A DNA stretch of 44,900 nucleotides from a virus, in the IMG/VR virus record IMGVR_UViG_3300042691_033228, positions 1 to 44,900 of that record; one strand, given 5' to 3'. Shown in pieces: positions 22,900-30,973 of the stretch. The notes under the pieces were generated by a model that had not been told where the DNA came from, did no database searches, and saw nothing but the letters and a program-made list of their open reading frames with translations. The stretch's first letter is position 1, and each line of letters begins with the position of its first letter. Both the position numbers and the translations under genes were made by a program.

Positions 22900-24018
22900 T
22901 TAAAATATTGTGTTAAAACCTGATATAATCATATAACTTTGATTATTTATATTTTTTGTTTTTAAATGATCCGATTCCATAGCATTTGATATCATTTCTT
23001 TAATCATACCCATTTCATCAAATTCAATAATATTTTCATCTATTGCCTCTTCTATTGTTAATTCTGACATGTTAATGTATTCATAAGGATTATTTGTATA
23101 ATCTTCATATATTTCTTCATGCCTATAATGGGTATATATATTAATGATGTCTTCTTTTGATGGGACTTTTTCTTTTAAATCTTCTAACTCACCCTCTAAA
23201 CTTGAGATGTTCATTAATAAATTATTATATTCATCACTTAATTCACTTATTTTAGTCTCTATGTTATCTAAATATTTGGTGTATTCATCGGAATCATCTT
23301 CATCATCTATTTGTTGTAGTATAATCATTCTTTCAGATTCCAACCTGTCTATTTTTTTAATTATTGAATTTTTATTTCTATTGTTAATTTTTATTTCAAC
23401 TTCGTAGTCCACTACCATTTCTTTATTATATTCAATATCTTCAATAATATCCCCACCAATATATTCTAACATTTCATCTGGTGACATATTAGTTATCTCT
23501 TCTTTAATTATTTCAGTGATATTGTAATCCAATATTTCCTCATTTAATTTCATATATTTTTCTAACATCCAAATACTATAACTACCAAATTCAGTTTCAA
23601 ACATTTTTTCTCTAATACTTCTAACTAAATCATTATAAGTCCCAACCTCATATAAATTATTATCAGGTATATAGTTATATATTTCTAAATCATAGATATT
23701 TCCCCTAAAAACAAATAATTCTGGATTAACATTTAATGATTCTGCAATCGCCCTAACTTCATTACTATAATCATTTTCTGATGGTACTACCCAATTAATA
23801 GATTCATCATACATTCCATCATCCTCAATTGAATTATTTTTATATAACTTTATGACTCTACTAATCACATCTTTATCATCAATATGTAATTCTCTATTTA
23901 AAGTTTTATATATATCTGTTGAATTTTTAGATATAGAATTTTTATGTAGATAATTAAGTAATTTTAAATCTACTCTATTGACATCAATATTTTCTTTTAT
24001 TAGTCTATGTATCTTCAT
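22900..24018 (-). CDS. Tagged protein with shared helical domain and coiled coil
   Basis: 372 residues. Leader MKIHRLIKENIDV contains IKE at 7-9. Residues about 15-65 (LLNYLHKNSISKNSTDIYKT, then LNRELHIDDKDVISRVIKLY) are the helical domain shared with 28878, 35129, 9772 and 20125. The centre (WVVPSENDYSNEVRAIAESL and beyond) is also similar to the 28878 protein, showing the two are paralogs. A coiled coil follows at about 220-285 (KKIDRLESERMIILQQIDDE). I infer a head-packaged protein. No enzymatic motif seen. Confidence 0.65.
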   Translation of the reverse strand: MKIHRLIKENIDVNRVDLKLLNYLHKNSISKNSTDIYKTLNRELHIDDKDVISRVIKLYKNNSIEDDGMYDESINWVVPSENDYSNEVRAIAESLNVNPELFVFRGNIYDLEIYNYIPDNNLYEVGTYNDLVRSIREKMFETEFGSYSIWMLEKYMKLNEEILDYNITEIIKEEITNMSPDEMLEYIGGDIIEDIEYNKEMVVDYEVEIKINNRNKNSIIKKIDRLESERMIILQQIDDEDDSDEYTKYLDNIETKISELSDEYNNLLMNISSLEGELEDLKEKVPSKEDIINIYTHYRHEEIYEDYTNNPYEYINMSELTIEEAIDENIIEFDEMGMIKEMISNAMESDHLKTKNINNQSYMIISGFNTIF

Positions 24019-24026
24019 TAGTTAAC

Positions 24027-24917
24027 TTATTTAAACATTCCCATTGTACCAAATTTTGTAACATAATTGTCATAACTTTCTATCTCAGTAATTTCATTTT
24101 CCTCAAATGGTAAATCGTCTGAATGAACTTCTTCATATACATCACCATAAGATTTATTTAATACCATATATATTATATCACTATTATTTTCAAAAAAATC
24201 TACTATATTATCATCCGAAAAATGATCTGATATAGATTTTTTAAAATCACCTACACTAAGTAAAGTATACTGAATTTCTTCCAAAATATAATATTGTTCT
24301 CTATCGTACCATTCACCACTACCATCACAATATGAACAAGATACTACCCCATCACCATCACAATCGTTACATGTTTCAGTTCCAGAACCACCACAGTCTT
24401 CACATTCTATTTCTTCCTCTTCATTATCACCTATTTCTATATTTTCTACCCCACTACCATCACAATAACTACATTCTAAACTACCATCACCATCACAATT
24501 GTTACAGGTTTCTACCCCACTACCATCACAATCGTCACATCTTAATGTTACATCCCTAATATCTTCTTTAATTTCATCAGCACAAGTTATATACGTTAAA
24601 GTATATTCCTCACCCGTAGATAGTTTATCCGTTAAAAAATTATCAACGTTTAAATTTATAATATATAAAAAAATTAAATCATTAACTTGTTTATCTTCTA
24701 AATGTAAATCATCATAAAAAAATTTTTTCAATACTTTAAAAGATTTAGTTTGTATCAGTGATTGTTCCAAATAACAATCTTCACAATTTACTCTAGATAA
24801 AAAATAATTTTTTATTTCAGGAAAATTACTAGAAAACAAATTTAAACATTTTCTATAAAAAACATTATCTAAACTAGAATGATTAATATCTTCATTTATT
24901 AAACTTATCAACTTCAT
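24027..24917 (-). CDS. Tagged protein with six DnaJ-type zinc motifs
   Basis: 296 residues. Leader MKLISLINEDINHSS holds INE at 7-9. A helical segment with FFYDDLHLEDKQVNDLIFLY fits the shared domain. From residue 127 to 201 there are six CxxCxGxG motifs at 127, 138, 149 and 172, 183, 194: two triplets spaced 11 residues apart inside each triplet and split by an acidic linker. DnaJ has four such motifs with different spacing. No J-domain (HPD) is present. Zinc binding is near certain; the protein could act as a chaperone-like holdase or bind a partner. The tag suggests packaging in the head. It precedes the cupin-like gene at 24919 in the operon. Confidence 0.75.
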   Translation of the reverse strand: MKLISLINEDINHSSLDNVFYRKCLNLFSSNFPEIKNYFLSRVNCEDCYLEQSLIQTKSFKVLKKFFYDDLHLEDKQVNDLIFLYIINLNVDNFLTDKLSTGEEYTLTYITCADEIKEDIRDVTLRCDDCDGSGVETCNNCDGDGSLECSYCDGSGVENIEIGDNEEEEIECEDCGGSGTETCNDCDGDGVVSCSYCDGSGEWYDREQYYILEEIQYTLLSVGDFKKSISDHFSDDNIVDFFENNSDIIYMVLNKSYGDVYEEVHSDDLPFEENEITEIESYDNYVTKFGTMGMFK

Positions 24918-24918
24918 T

Positions 24919-25179
24919 TTACAATTTTTTTACTTTTACGATCAAATCCCCACTACCTTTTATTACCCTATGGTAAATCCCTTTAGGTATTAATGTTCTT
25001 TCAGTTAATGGTGTTGGTAATTCATTATCTATCTGTATCATCCAATCAGTATAACCAACACTCTCAACTATTCTATCTTCCTTATCTCTGTGCCATACCA
25101 ATTCAGTATTTTCTACACTTTCAGAAAATTTTCTAATATGATAACCATCTACAATATTTTCGTCAAAAGGGAAATTCAC
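24919..25179 (-). CDS. Cupin-like small protein
   Basis: 86 residues. The pattern ELVWHRDKEDRIVES, TDWMIQIDNELPTPLT, LIPKGIYHRVIKGSGDLIVK resembles small beta-barrel (cupin-like) proteins in T4-like marine phages. His in WHRD and YHRV could bind a metal. No tag at the N-terminus. It is sandwiched between two tagged genes with 1-bp gaps, so it is co-made with them. Confidence 0.65.
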   Translation of the reverse strand: MNFPFDENIVDGYHIRKFSESVENTELVWHRDKEDRIVESVGYTDWMIQIDNELPTPLTERTLIPKGIYHRVIKGSGDLIVKVKKL

Positions 25180-25180
25180 A

Positions 25181-26491
25181 CTATTTCTTTTTACCTTTTA
25201 ATTTATTCATAAAGAAATCAAATACTTGATCAATATTAACTTTTGCTTCAGTTATATGATCATCTGCCCAATCATGACCATTGTTTAAAATGTCATTTAC
25301 TTTATTAGGATCAAATTCTTTAATCATAATATCTAATTGTCTTCTCATTTGAGTTAGGTTACTAAAAAACATATAATTTTCACCTCTTGATTCTTCATTT
25401 AAAGTTTCTCTAACTATCCTATAAAGATCTTTTTCAGTTAATTTTACTCTTTTCATATTTCTATTTTCGTTTACTAAATCATGTTTCGATTTATTATGTA
25501 CAAATTCATGTTCCTTATCGGTAGCACCAAATTTAACTTTACTTAAATCAATTGACTTTAACCAAGATGGTAATTCCACATAATCTATTGCCTTACAATT
25601 ATTATTACCCTTTTCATCATTTGTTAAATACCAATAAATCCAAGTCCATTGTTGTTTAGTGAATTCTTTACCATTATTATTGGTAATTTTATACATATTA
25701 CTACTTTTGTCAAAGGATATTGATGCTTGAAATTTAGTTAACCCTATATCTGGTAAATCAACTTTTAACCCCAAATTACCGTTTCTACTTAATATTTTAC
25801 AAATTAAAACATCTTTACCACCTATTTTTATATTCTCAGAACCGTAATAAGATGGCGCTCTACCACTTCTATTTGATTCTGTTTGTTTAAACACATCAAA
25901 TGCATTAAACTCAGGTATTTCTTTTTCTTTTTGTTTAACATTTAACTTTAAAGTAAATGCTGCCTGTTGTCCTGGTATTGGGTATAAATTAACGTCTCTT
26001 TTCTCATCAATTACACCTCCAGTATCCATTATTCTAGCGTATACATTTGAGGTAGCACCTTGAGATGGGAATGCTTTAAGTATCGCATCTTTCAACGCAT
26101 TACCCCTACTAGTCGCATAACCTAAATTCTTATCTCTATTTTTTTCACCAGACAATTCTTTATCTGATTTACCAACTTTTTCTATTTTAAAAGGGTCACT
26201 AGCATTAGTATTTTTAAAATCTGCATTCATTGGACCGTTTAGGTAATTACTTGCCCCACCATAAACATTAACCAACATAACGCCAGTAACTTCTAATCCT
26301 TTCTTATCTAAATCAGTTTTAATTTTTTGTATCGCATTATTTATCGCAACTTCACTCTTAGTTACATCAAAAGTAATAAATCCTTTTACATAATGTTCAT
26401 TAGGTTTGTCTTCCGCTGGTATCGAATTTATTATCGGTTTAGAAAAATCTAAAGCCTCACCTATTAAAAATCTCCTAAATATTTTATCCAT
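25181..26491 (-). CDS. Tagged protein with a second internal tag
   Basis: 436 residues. The leader MDKIFRRFLIGEALDF has IGE at 10-12 followed by Ala, a close match to a prohead cleavage site. The main body (about 30-330) is beta-rich and unknown. At residue 346 a Met opens a second tag-like stretch, MKRVKLTEKDLYRIVRETL, with LTE (351-353) and LNE (364-366). After it, MFFSNLTQMRRQLDIMIKEF and NNGHDWADDHITEAKVNIDQ match a helical protein that I recall as stand-alone in marine phages. So the gene looks like a fusion of two tagged proteins, cut apart by the head protease, or has an internal start at 25456. Confidence 0.65.
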   Translation of the reverse strand: MDKIFRRFLIGEALDFSKPIINSIPAEDKPNEHYVKGFITFDVTKSEVAINNAIQKIKTDLDKKGLEVTGVMLVNVYGGASNYLNGPMNADFKNTNASDPFKIEKVGKSDKELSGEKNRDKNLGYATSRGNALKDAILKAFPSQGATSNVYARIMDTGGVIDEKRDVNLYPIPGQQAAFTLKLNVKQKEKEIPEFNAFDVFKQTESNRSGRAPSYYGSENIKIGGKDVLICKILSRNGNLGLKVDLPDIGLTKFQASISFDKSSNMYKITNNNGKEFTKQQWTWIYWYLTNDEKGNNNCKAIDYVELPSWLKSIDLSKVKFGATDKEHEFVHNKSKHDLVNENRNMKRVKLTEKDLYRIVRETLNEESRGENYMFFSNLTQMRRQLDIMIKEFDPNKVNDILNNGHDWADDHITEAKVNIDQVFDFFMNKLKGKKK

Positions 26492-26495
26492 AATA

Positions 26496-27281
26496 TTATA
26501 CTCCTTGTTTTATTGAAGCCTCCTGAGAACTAGATGCAGTTTGTGGTACACAATCACCCATACTATCATCTGACATTATAGTCATAAGTCCTCCTATGAA
26601 ATCAGTCATTATTGAATTTGCCAACCCACCTGTTTTCTCACCAAACTTTTCTCTTATACCATCAGATATAATTGTTAACATTTGAGCACTTATAAATCCA
26701 CCACCTACTGCTTTTAAAATAGTTTTTGCTATCGATTTTAAGAAACCTTTTTGTTGTCCGTATCTACGATACAACATTTCAATAGCATCATCAATCGTAA
26801 AATTATTTGATTCTTCCTTAGTTAATAAATTATTAGTAATTAATTCATTTTTCATATCCTCATGAATTCTTTGGAATAAATCATATACCTGTTTTTTAAC
26901 AGGATCCATTCTTTCTTTAGCCAACGTACCAGGTTTTCTACCTTTTCTACAATCTTCAGCATTTAAATCCTCTAACTTACCATAAAGTGAACCTAAAGGT
27001 TCTACTATCGCTTGTAGTTGGGTTTTATAATTAGATAAATTTGCCGATTTCATTTTTGTAGTAAACTCTTCTAACGACTTTTCAACATCACCTGAATTAA
27101 CTTCACCAGATTGTTTCTGATTGTTATTTGCAGTATTTGTTTTACCCTGTGAAGGATTCGTTGTCTTATTTTTACCAAATCTAGATAAAATAGTTTTTGC
27201 CTTATCTAAAAAATTTTCGGTAACTAAGGATTGATTATTTATCAATCTTCTAAATTGTCTTTCAGTAATTATAATTTTCAT
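26496..27281 (-). CDS. Tagged protein with hydrophobic centre
   Basis: 261 residues from the ATG at 27281; a longer frame to 27314 would overlap the upstream gene. The leader MKIIITERQFRRLINNQSLV includes ITE at 5-7 and TE again at residue about 21. An Asn/Thr/Gln-rich linker follows, then helices and a hydrophobic glycine-rich stretch (KAVGGGFISAQMLTIISDGI). Unknown function; hydrophobic part could interact with membranes on entry (inference). Confidence 0.6.
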   Translation of the reverse strand: MKIIITERQFRRLINNQSLVTENFLDKAKTILSRFGKNKTTNPSQGKTNTANNNQKQSGEVNSGDVEKSLEEFTTKMKSANLSNYKTQLQAIVEPLGSLYGKLEDLNAEDCRKGRKPGTLAKERMDPVKKQVYDLFQRIHEDMKNELITNNLLTKEESNNFTIDDAIEMLYRRYGQQKGFLKSIAKTILKAVGGGFISAQMLTIISDGIREKFGEKTGGLANSIMTDFIGGLMTIMSDDSMGDCVPQTASSSQEASIKQGV

Positions 27282-27294
27282 AATATTGTTTTTT

Positions 27295-28872
27295 TTACCA
27301 CCAAGTGCCACCACCTGATAATCCTAATTGTTTTGCATATCTAGGTAATCTACAACTCCAGTAACCTGCACTACATTTATCATTTTTTTGTGGGCAATTA
27401 TGTCTATCAGAGAATGCCTTTCTCGCTTTAGGGTCTCTTAACTTAACTGCCAACGCTCCACCACCTGATTTTGCACCAAATGATATCTTTCTAACGTTCC
27501 CATTACACATAACATAAACGTAGAATTTTTTTGATCCACCTCTTTTAGGTTTACTAAGTTCTACTTTTTTACCCCTATATTCTGCCTCATTTAAATCGTA
27601 ATATTCATTTGGTATGTCTAACCAAACTAATTTACCTTCATATATACCTTGTTTACCAATGTCAGTTTTAATTATTTCTAAATCATTATATGATAAATCT
27701 ACTTTACCTTTTTCATATAAATCTCTAACTTCATTGATTAGATTAAAAAATGATTCACTACCATATCTATAAACAGTCTCAGTTAAAGGAATTTGATTAT
27801 CTACATGATATTTTAAACCTTCACTAATGATAGTTCTACTTTCAGTTAATAACATTCTATCGTAGTTTAGTGATTCATTCTTTTTAGATTTATACCCTTT
27901 TATTTTAATTGGACTCGGAGATTGACCTTTACCTGATTTACCATCAGTTTTTTCTCTTTCTCTTTTACGTCTACAAGCCGAATCCTTTGCAGATTGACTC
28001 ATATTTGCAGCAACACTCTTTGCCCTACAAACAGGGTAACCACCTTTATCAGAATCACCTCTACCACATTCAGGATGTCCTCCACCCTCTTTTTTTCTAC
28101 ATATATTAACCCAAGGTCCTTGTGGTTGTTTACTACCTTTACCTTTTTTCTTAGTACCAAACCATACCGCCAAATCCTCATGTATTTTTATATCATGAAA
28201 CGAATCTAAATCTTGTGCCATTTCTGGTGACCAAGATTCATTGGCTTTACCAGAACAGTAACTACCACTACATCTTTTATTACCATCTAAACCAGCAATT
28301 TCACCTTTACATACCTGAACTGCATGTCCATTAGCGTATGCTGACGGATAAACATCGTACTTAGATTTTGCAGAACTTATACCTCTAGCACATAGTTTAT
28401 TTTTCTTTTTCTTCCTACCTTCAGTTAAGTTTTCTGCATCTTCTTCATTTTCTTCTTCTTTATGGCTTGATGGCATGATAGAAATATCATATTTATTTAA
28501 TATCTTTTCTAACGCAATTGGTATTGCCATAGACACCGCACCCATACTCATAACCGCAACTATTTTTGCAATATCTTTAGACTGGGATTTTAAGAATTTT
28601 ATATCTCTTTCAGAAACTTCTTTCTTTGAAAGTAGATTACCTAAAATTTTTACTGCCTCTACAGTCTCCAATTTTTCTCTTTTTGCAATACTAACAAAAT
28701 TTTTCCATGAGTTATACATATCCTCTTTTTTATTTTTAAAAAAAGTTTTTACCTTTTCACCAAGCTCATTAACCATTTTAGGTTCTTCTTCTGAAAATAA
28801 CCCTGTCGATTTACCATCAAACCTCATTTCATTAAACAATCTTTTATATTGTTCTTTATTTAATATCCCCAT
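27295..28872 (-). CDS. Polyprotein-like tagged protein
   Basis: 525 residues with separate modules and [I/L]xE sites between them. 1-148: helical with a hydrophobic segment at about 102-123. LTE at 149-151. 152-330: two Cys-rich modules (CARGISSAKSKYDVYPSAYA and WVNICRKKEGGGHPECGRGD), recurrent in marine phage proteins. LTE 342-344, ISE 349-351, LTE 363-365, INE 379-381, LNE 427-429 followed by Ala. 430-525: KKFYVYVMCNGNVRKISFGA and RHNC plus AGYWSCR, a domain I recall at the end of phage structural or internal head proteins. The start MGILNKEQYKRLFNEM is a variant of the tag. It may be cut into several head proteins. Confidence 0.65.
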   Translation of the reverse strand: MGILNKEQYKRLFNEMRFDGKSTGLFSEEEPKMVNELGEKVKTFFKNKKEDMYNSWKNFVSIAKREKLETVEAVKILGNLLSKKEVSERDIKFLKSQSKDIAKIVAVMSMGAVSMAIPIALEKILNKYDISIMPSSHKEEENEEDAENLTEGRKKKKNKLCARGISSAKSKYDVYPSAYANGHAVQVCKGEIAGLDGNKRCSGSYCSGKANESWSPEMAQDLDSFHDIKIHEDLAVWFGTKKKGKGSKQPQGPWVNICRKKEGGGHPECGRGDSDKGGYPVCRAKSVAANMSQSAKDSACRRKREREKTDGKSGKGQSPSPIKIKGYKSKKNESLNYDRMLLTESRTIISEGLKYHVDNQIPLTETVYRYGSESFFNLINEVRDLYEKGKVDLSYNDLEIIKTDIGKQGIYEGKLVWLDIPNEYYDLNEAEYRGKKVELSKPKRGGSKKFYVYVMCNGNVRKISFGAKSGGGALAVKLRDPKARKAFSDRHNCPQKNDKCSAGYWSCRLPRYAKQLGLSGGGTWW

Positions 28873-28877
28873 TTTAT

Positions 28878-29963
28878 TTATTCCATTTGATATATGTAAT
28901 ATGTTTTGCCATCATAATCTTGATCTCTTTCATAACCGTCATAATATGATAGTGTATTACCCCTATCTTCATTTTCTGCCAAATAAGTTATTAACCCCGA
29001 TTTATCAAAACTATAAAAAGAATCTATTGCTTGAGACATAGTATACCCCATATTATGTATAAAATAGTCTAACCCCTCGTTTTCAATTTCCTCCTTTTTA
29101 TCTTCCGTATATTTATCCAATAATTCCTCTTTAGCATCATCTAATAAAGAATCTAATCGACTTTGTTCATTTTCTAATTGTCTTTCTAAATCTTCTAAAT
29201 CAGAATTCAGTTCTCGTATTTTAATACTAATAGAGTCGATATCTGAATCGTTTTCCCCCTCTTCATTATCATCTTCTAAAACACTCATTTCATTATCTAA
29301 ATCAGATATTTCATCTGTAATTTCTTCTATCCTTGCCTCAATTGATTCTATTTCATCTGTAATTTCATCTTTATCGTATCCCGATTCACTTAAAATATCA
29401 TCATCATCCAAATTATCTATCATAATTTGCGCTTCTTGAGTAGCCAATTCATCCAATACGTAATAATCTAGTTCAATAAAGTCCTCTAGATCCCAAGAAT
29501 TTAAGTTTTCTATACCATTATCATCTATCCAACCATCATAATATTCTTCCATCGCCCTATTTGACTTATAATCATCCCCAACCGCGTATACTGAATCATC
29601 TTCTAAATCTTTATATACATTCAACCCATAATGGGAATATGGTTCTTCTATAATGAGTGATGGTGGTAAATTTAACGATATTGATAATGCGATGTGTTCA
29701 TTATCATAATTGGAGTAATCATCTATATTTTCTAATTCAGAATCACTCAAGTCGGCATAATTACCATCTTCCCTAAAACTGTTTATAAATAAATGAGTTA
29801 ATTCACTTTTTAATTTTGTGTCAGAAATGTTTAAGTCTTTAGTTAAGAATGCCCATATTTCTGAAACATCATCAGTTTCACCCAAACTAATTGTCATTGC
29901 CCTTAGAACCCTTTTATGTATTGGTTGAATTGTATTTTCTAATATAAGTTTACTTAATTTCAT
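28878..29963 (-). CDS. Tagged protein with shared helical domain and coiled coil
   Basis: 361 residues, paralog of the 22900 protein. Leader MKLSKLILENTIQPIHKR includes ILE at 7-9. The helical domain (AMTISLGETDDVSEIWAFLT, then KDLNISDTKLKSELTHLFIN) follows, then a region with HIALSISLNLPPSLIIEEPY aligned to the paralog. A long acidic coiled coil covers about 200-275 (IESIEARIEEITDEISDLDN). No active site seen. First gene of the large tagged block that runs to 22900. Confidence 0.65.
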   Translation of the reverse strand: MKLSKLILENTIQPIHKRVLRAMTISLGETDDVSEIWAFLTKDLNISDTKLKSELTHLFINSFREDGNYADLSDSELENIDDYSNYDNEHIALSISLNLPPSLIIEEPYSHYGLNVYKDLEDDSVYAVGDDYKSNRAMEEYYDGWIDDNGIENLNSWDLEDFIELDYYVLDELATQEAQIMIDNLDDDDILSESGYDKDEITDEIESIEARIEEITDEISDLDNEMSVLEDDNEEGENDSDIDSISIKIRELNSDLEDLERQLENEQSRLDSLLDDAKEELLDKYTEDKKEEIENEGLDYFIHNMGYTMSQAIDSFYSFDKSGLITYLAENEDRGNTLSYYDGYERDQDYDGKTYYIYQME

Positions 29964-30038
29964 ATTTATTAATATTTACATTTATATTAATAAATATTAC
30001 TTTTATTAATAAAATAAACAATATTAAAAATTTTAATT

Positions 30039-30227
30039 ATGTTAATTATAAATGTTAAGAATGGAGGTATTGAAAGATCCCTTAAAGAACTTAAAAATAA
30101 ATTTATGAAAACCAATATGGGTAAAGAATGTTTATTAAGAAAAGAATTTATAAAAAAATCAATCAAAAAAAGATCTGATTTACAAAAAGCAATATACACT
30201 CAAAATAAAAAAAGAAATAACGATTAA
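30039..30227 (+). CDS. rpsU: Ribosomal protein bS21
   Basis: 62 residues. MLIINVKNGGIERSLKELKN then KFMKTNMGKECLLRKEFIKK and SIKKRSDLQKAIY match bacterial bS21 over its whole length, including the basic C-terminal helix. bS21 sits in the 30S platform near the mRNA exit and the anti-Shine-Dalgarno region; in Flavobacteriia ribosomes it helps hide that region. A phage copy could replace the host protein and change which messages are translated. The frame is followed directly by the ferritin gene (stop TAA then ATG), so both form an operon. No Shine-Dalgarno is visible. Confidence 0.9.
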   Translation: MLIINVKNGGIERSLKELKNKFMKTNMGKECLLRKEFIKKSIKKRSDLQKAIYTQNKKRNND

Positions 30228-30722
30228 ATGGAAGAAAAAGTTTTAAGTTTATTAAATGAACAAATATGGTTAGAGAATAGGGCATCCTATTATTACTTAA
30301 ACCTATCTATTTTATGTGACTCAAAAGGATTTAAAGGTATGTCTAAATTTTTTAGGGAACAATCTAATGAAGAAAGAAGACATATGTTGACTATATGTGA
30401 TTACATTTTAGAGTGTGATGAGACACCAATTATACCATCGAATACATTTTTAGATTTAGATGAACTAAGTTTTGACAATATTTTAAAAATTTTTGAGGAT
30501 AGCCTTTTTAATGAAAAAGAAATCACTAATTCATTTTATAATATTTTAAATGTTTGTAATGGACTAAATGATTATAGAACTGAAAACTTTATCCATTCAT
30601 TCATTATAGAACAAAGGGAAGAAGAATCTAAATTCAAATCTTTAGTAGACGAATTAAAAATTATAGGTAGTAACACTACGAGTGGGTTAGGGTTATATGT
30701 TTTTGATAAGAACATATCTTAA
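30228..30722 (+). CDS. Ferritin
   Basis: 164 residues with the four-helix ferritin layout of bacterial non-haem ferritin. Ligands at the diiron site: Glu16 (WLENRASYYYLNLS), Glu49 and His52 (SNEERRHM, the ExxH pair), a Glu in LFNEKEITNSF and the C-terminal EQREEE. Its length is normal for Ftn. It would oxidise Fe(II) and store iron in a 24-subunit shell. Iron storage by a phage may protect against Fenton damage or secure iron for virion proteins; this is a guess. It shares an operon with bS21 and converges with the small gene at 30719 (4-bp overlap). Confidence 0.85.
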   Translation: MEEKVLSLLNEQIWLENRASYYYLNLSILCDSKGFKGMSKFFREQSNEERRHMLTICDYILECDETPIIPSNTFLDLDELSFDNILKIFEDSLFNEKEITNSFYNILNVCNGLNDYRTENFIHSFIIEQREEESKFKSLVDELKIIGSNTTSGLGLYVFDKNIS

Positions 30723-30907
30723 ATTATTTTTACATAAACATAAAGATAATCCAAAGACTCTACAAATTTTATGTCACCACTTAACCCCTTTTTTTTTGCC
30801 TTAAATTTATAACCATCATAAATTTTATCAAAATTACATTGTAATTCTTCAGATTTTATTTTACCTAAATAAAATAACGCCTTATCATTTTGTTCGATAT
30901 TTTCCAT
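30719..30907 (-). CDS. Small unknown protein with hairpin over its start
   Basis: 62 residues (MENIEQNDKALFYLGKIKSE...), Lys/Asp/Tyr-rich, no family recognised. The start codon lies within the outer arm of a long inverted repeat (30904-30950), so translation or transcription is probably controlled by it. It converges with ferritin. Confidence 0.5.
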   Translation of the reverse strand: MENIEQNDKALFYLGKIKSEELQCNFDKIYDGYKFKAKKKGLSGDIKFVESLDYLYVYVKII

Positions 30908-30950
30908 TTCGCACCCATTTCCATATAAATATATGGGATGGGTGAAATGG
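30904..30950. other. Long inverted repeat covering a start codon
   Basis: Left arm pieces CCATTT, CACCCAT and CCATATA pair with TATATGG, ATGGGTG and AAATGG on the right, giving about 20 paired bases with only small bulges around an AT loop. There is no following T-run for the minus-strand transcript, so it is not an ordinary terminator. The centre contains the ATATTTATA motif. It could be an operator or an mRNA hairpin that blocks the start codon at 30905-30907. Confidence 0.75.
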
Positions 30951-30973
30951 TTTGTAATTTATGTCGTAATTTA

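Noticed and set aside
23144-23407. Ser/Leu-rich plus-strand frame
   Set aside because: Antisense of the coiled-coil part of the 22900 protein; typical shadow of Glu/Asp/Lys codons.
24332-24717. His-rich open frames on the plus strand
   Set aside because: The His-rich pattern is the antisense reading of the CxxCxGxG zinc motifs of the minus-strand gene, not a separate protein.
28475-29041. 188-residue open frame on the plus strand
   Set aside because: It lies antisense to two well supported minus-strand genes (polyprotein-like and tagged coiled-coil proteins) and is hydrophobic and Ser/Phe-rich like other antisense frames here.
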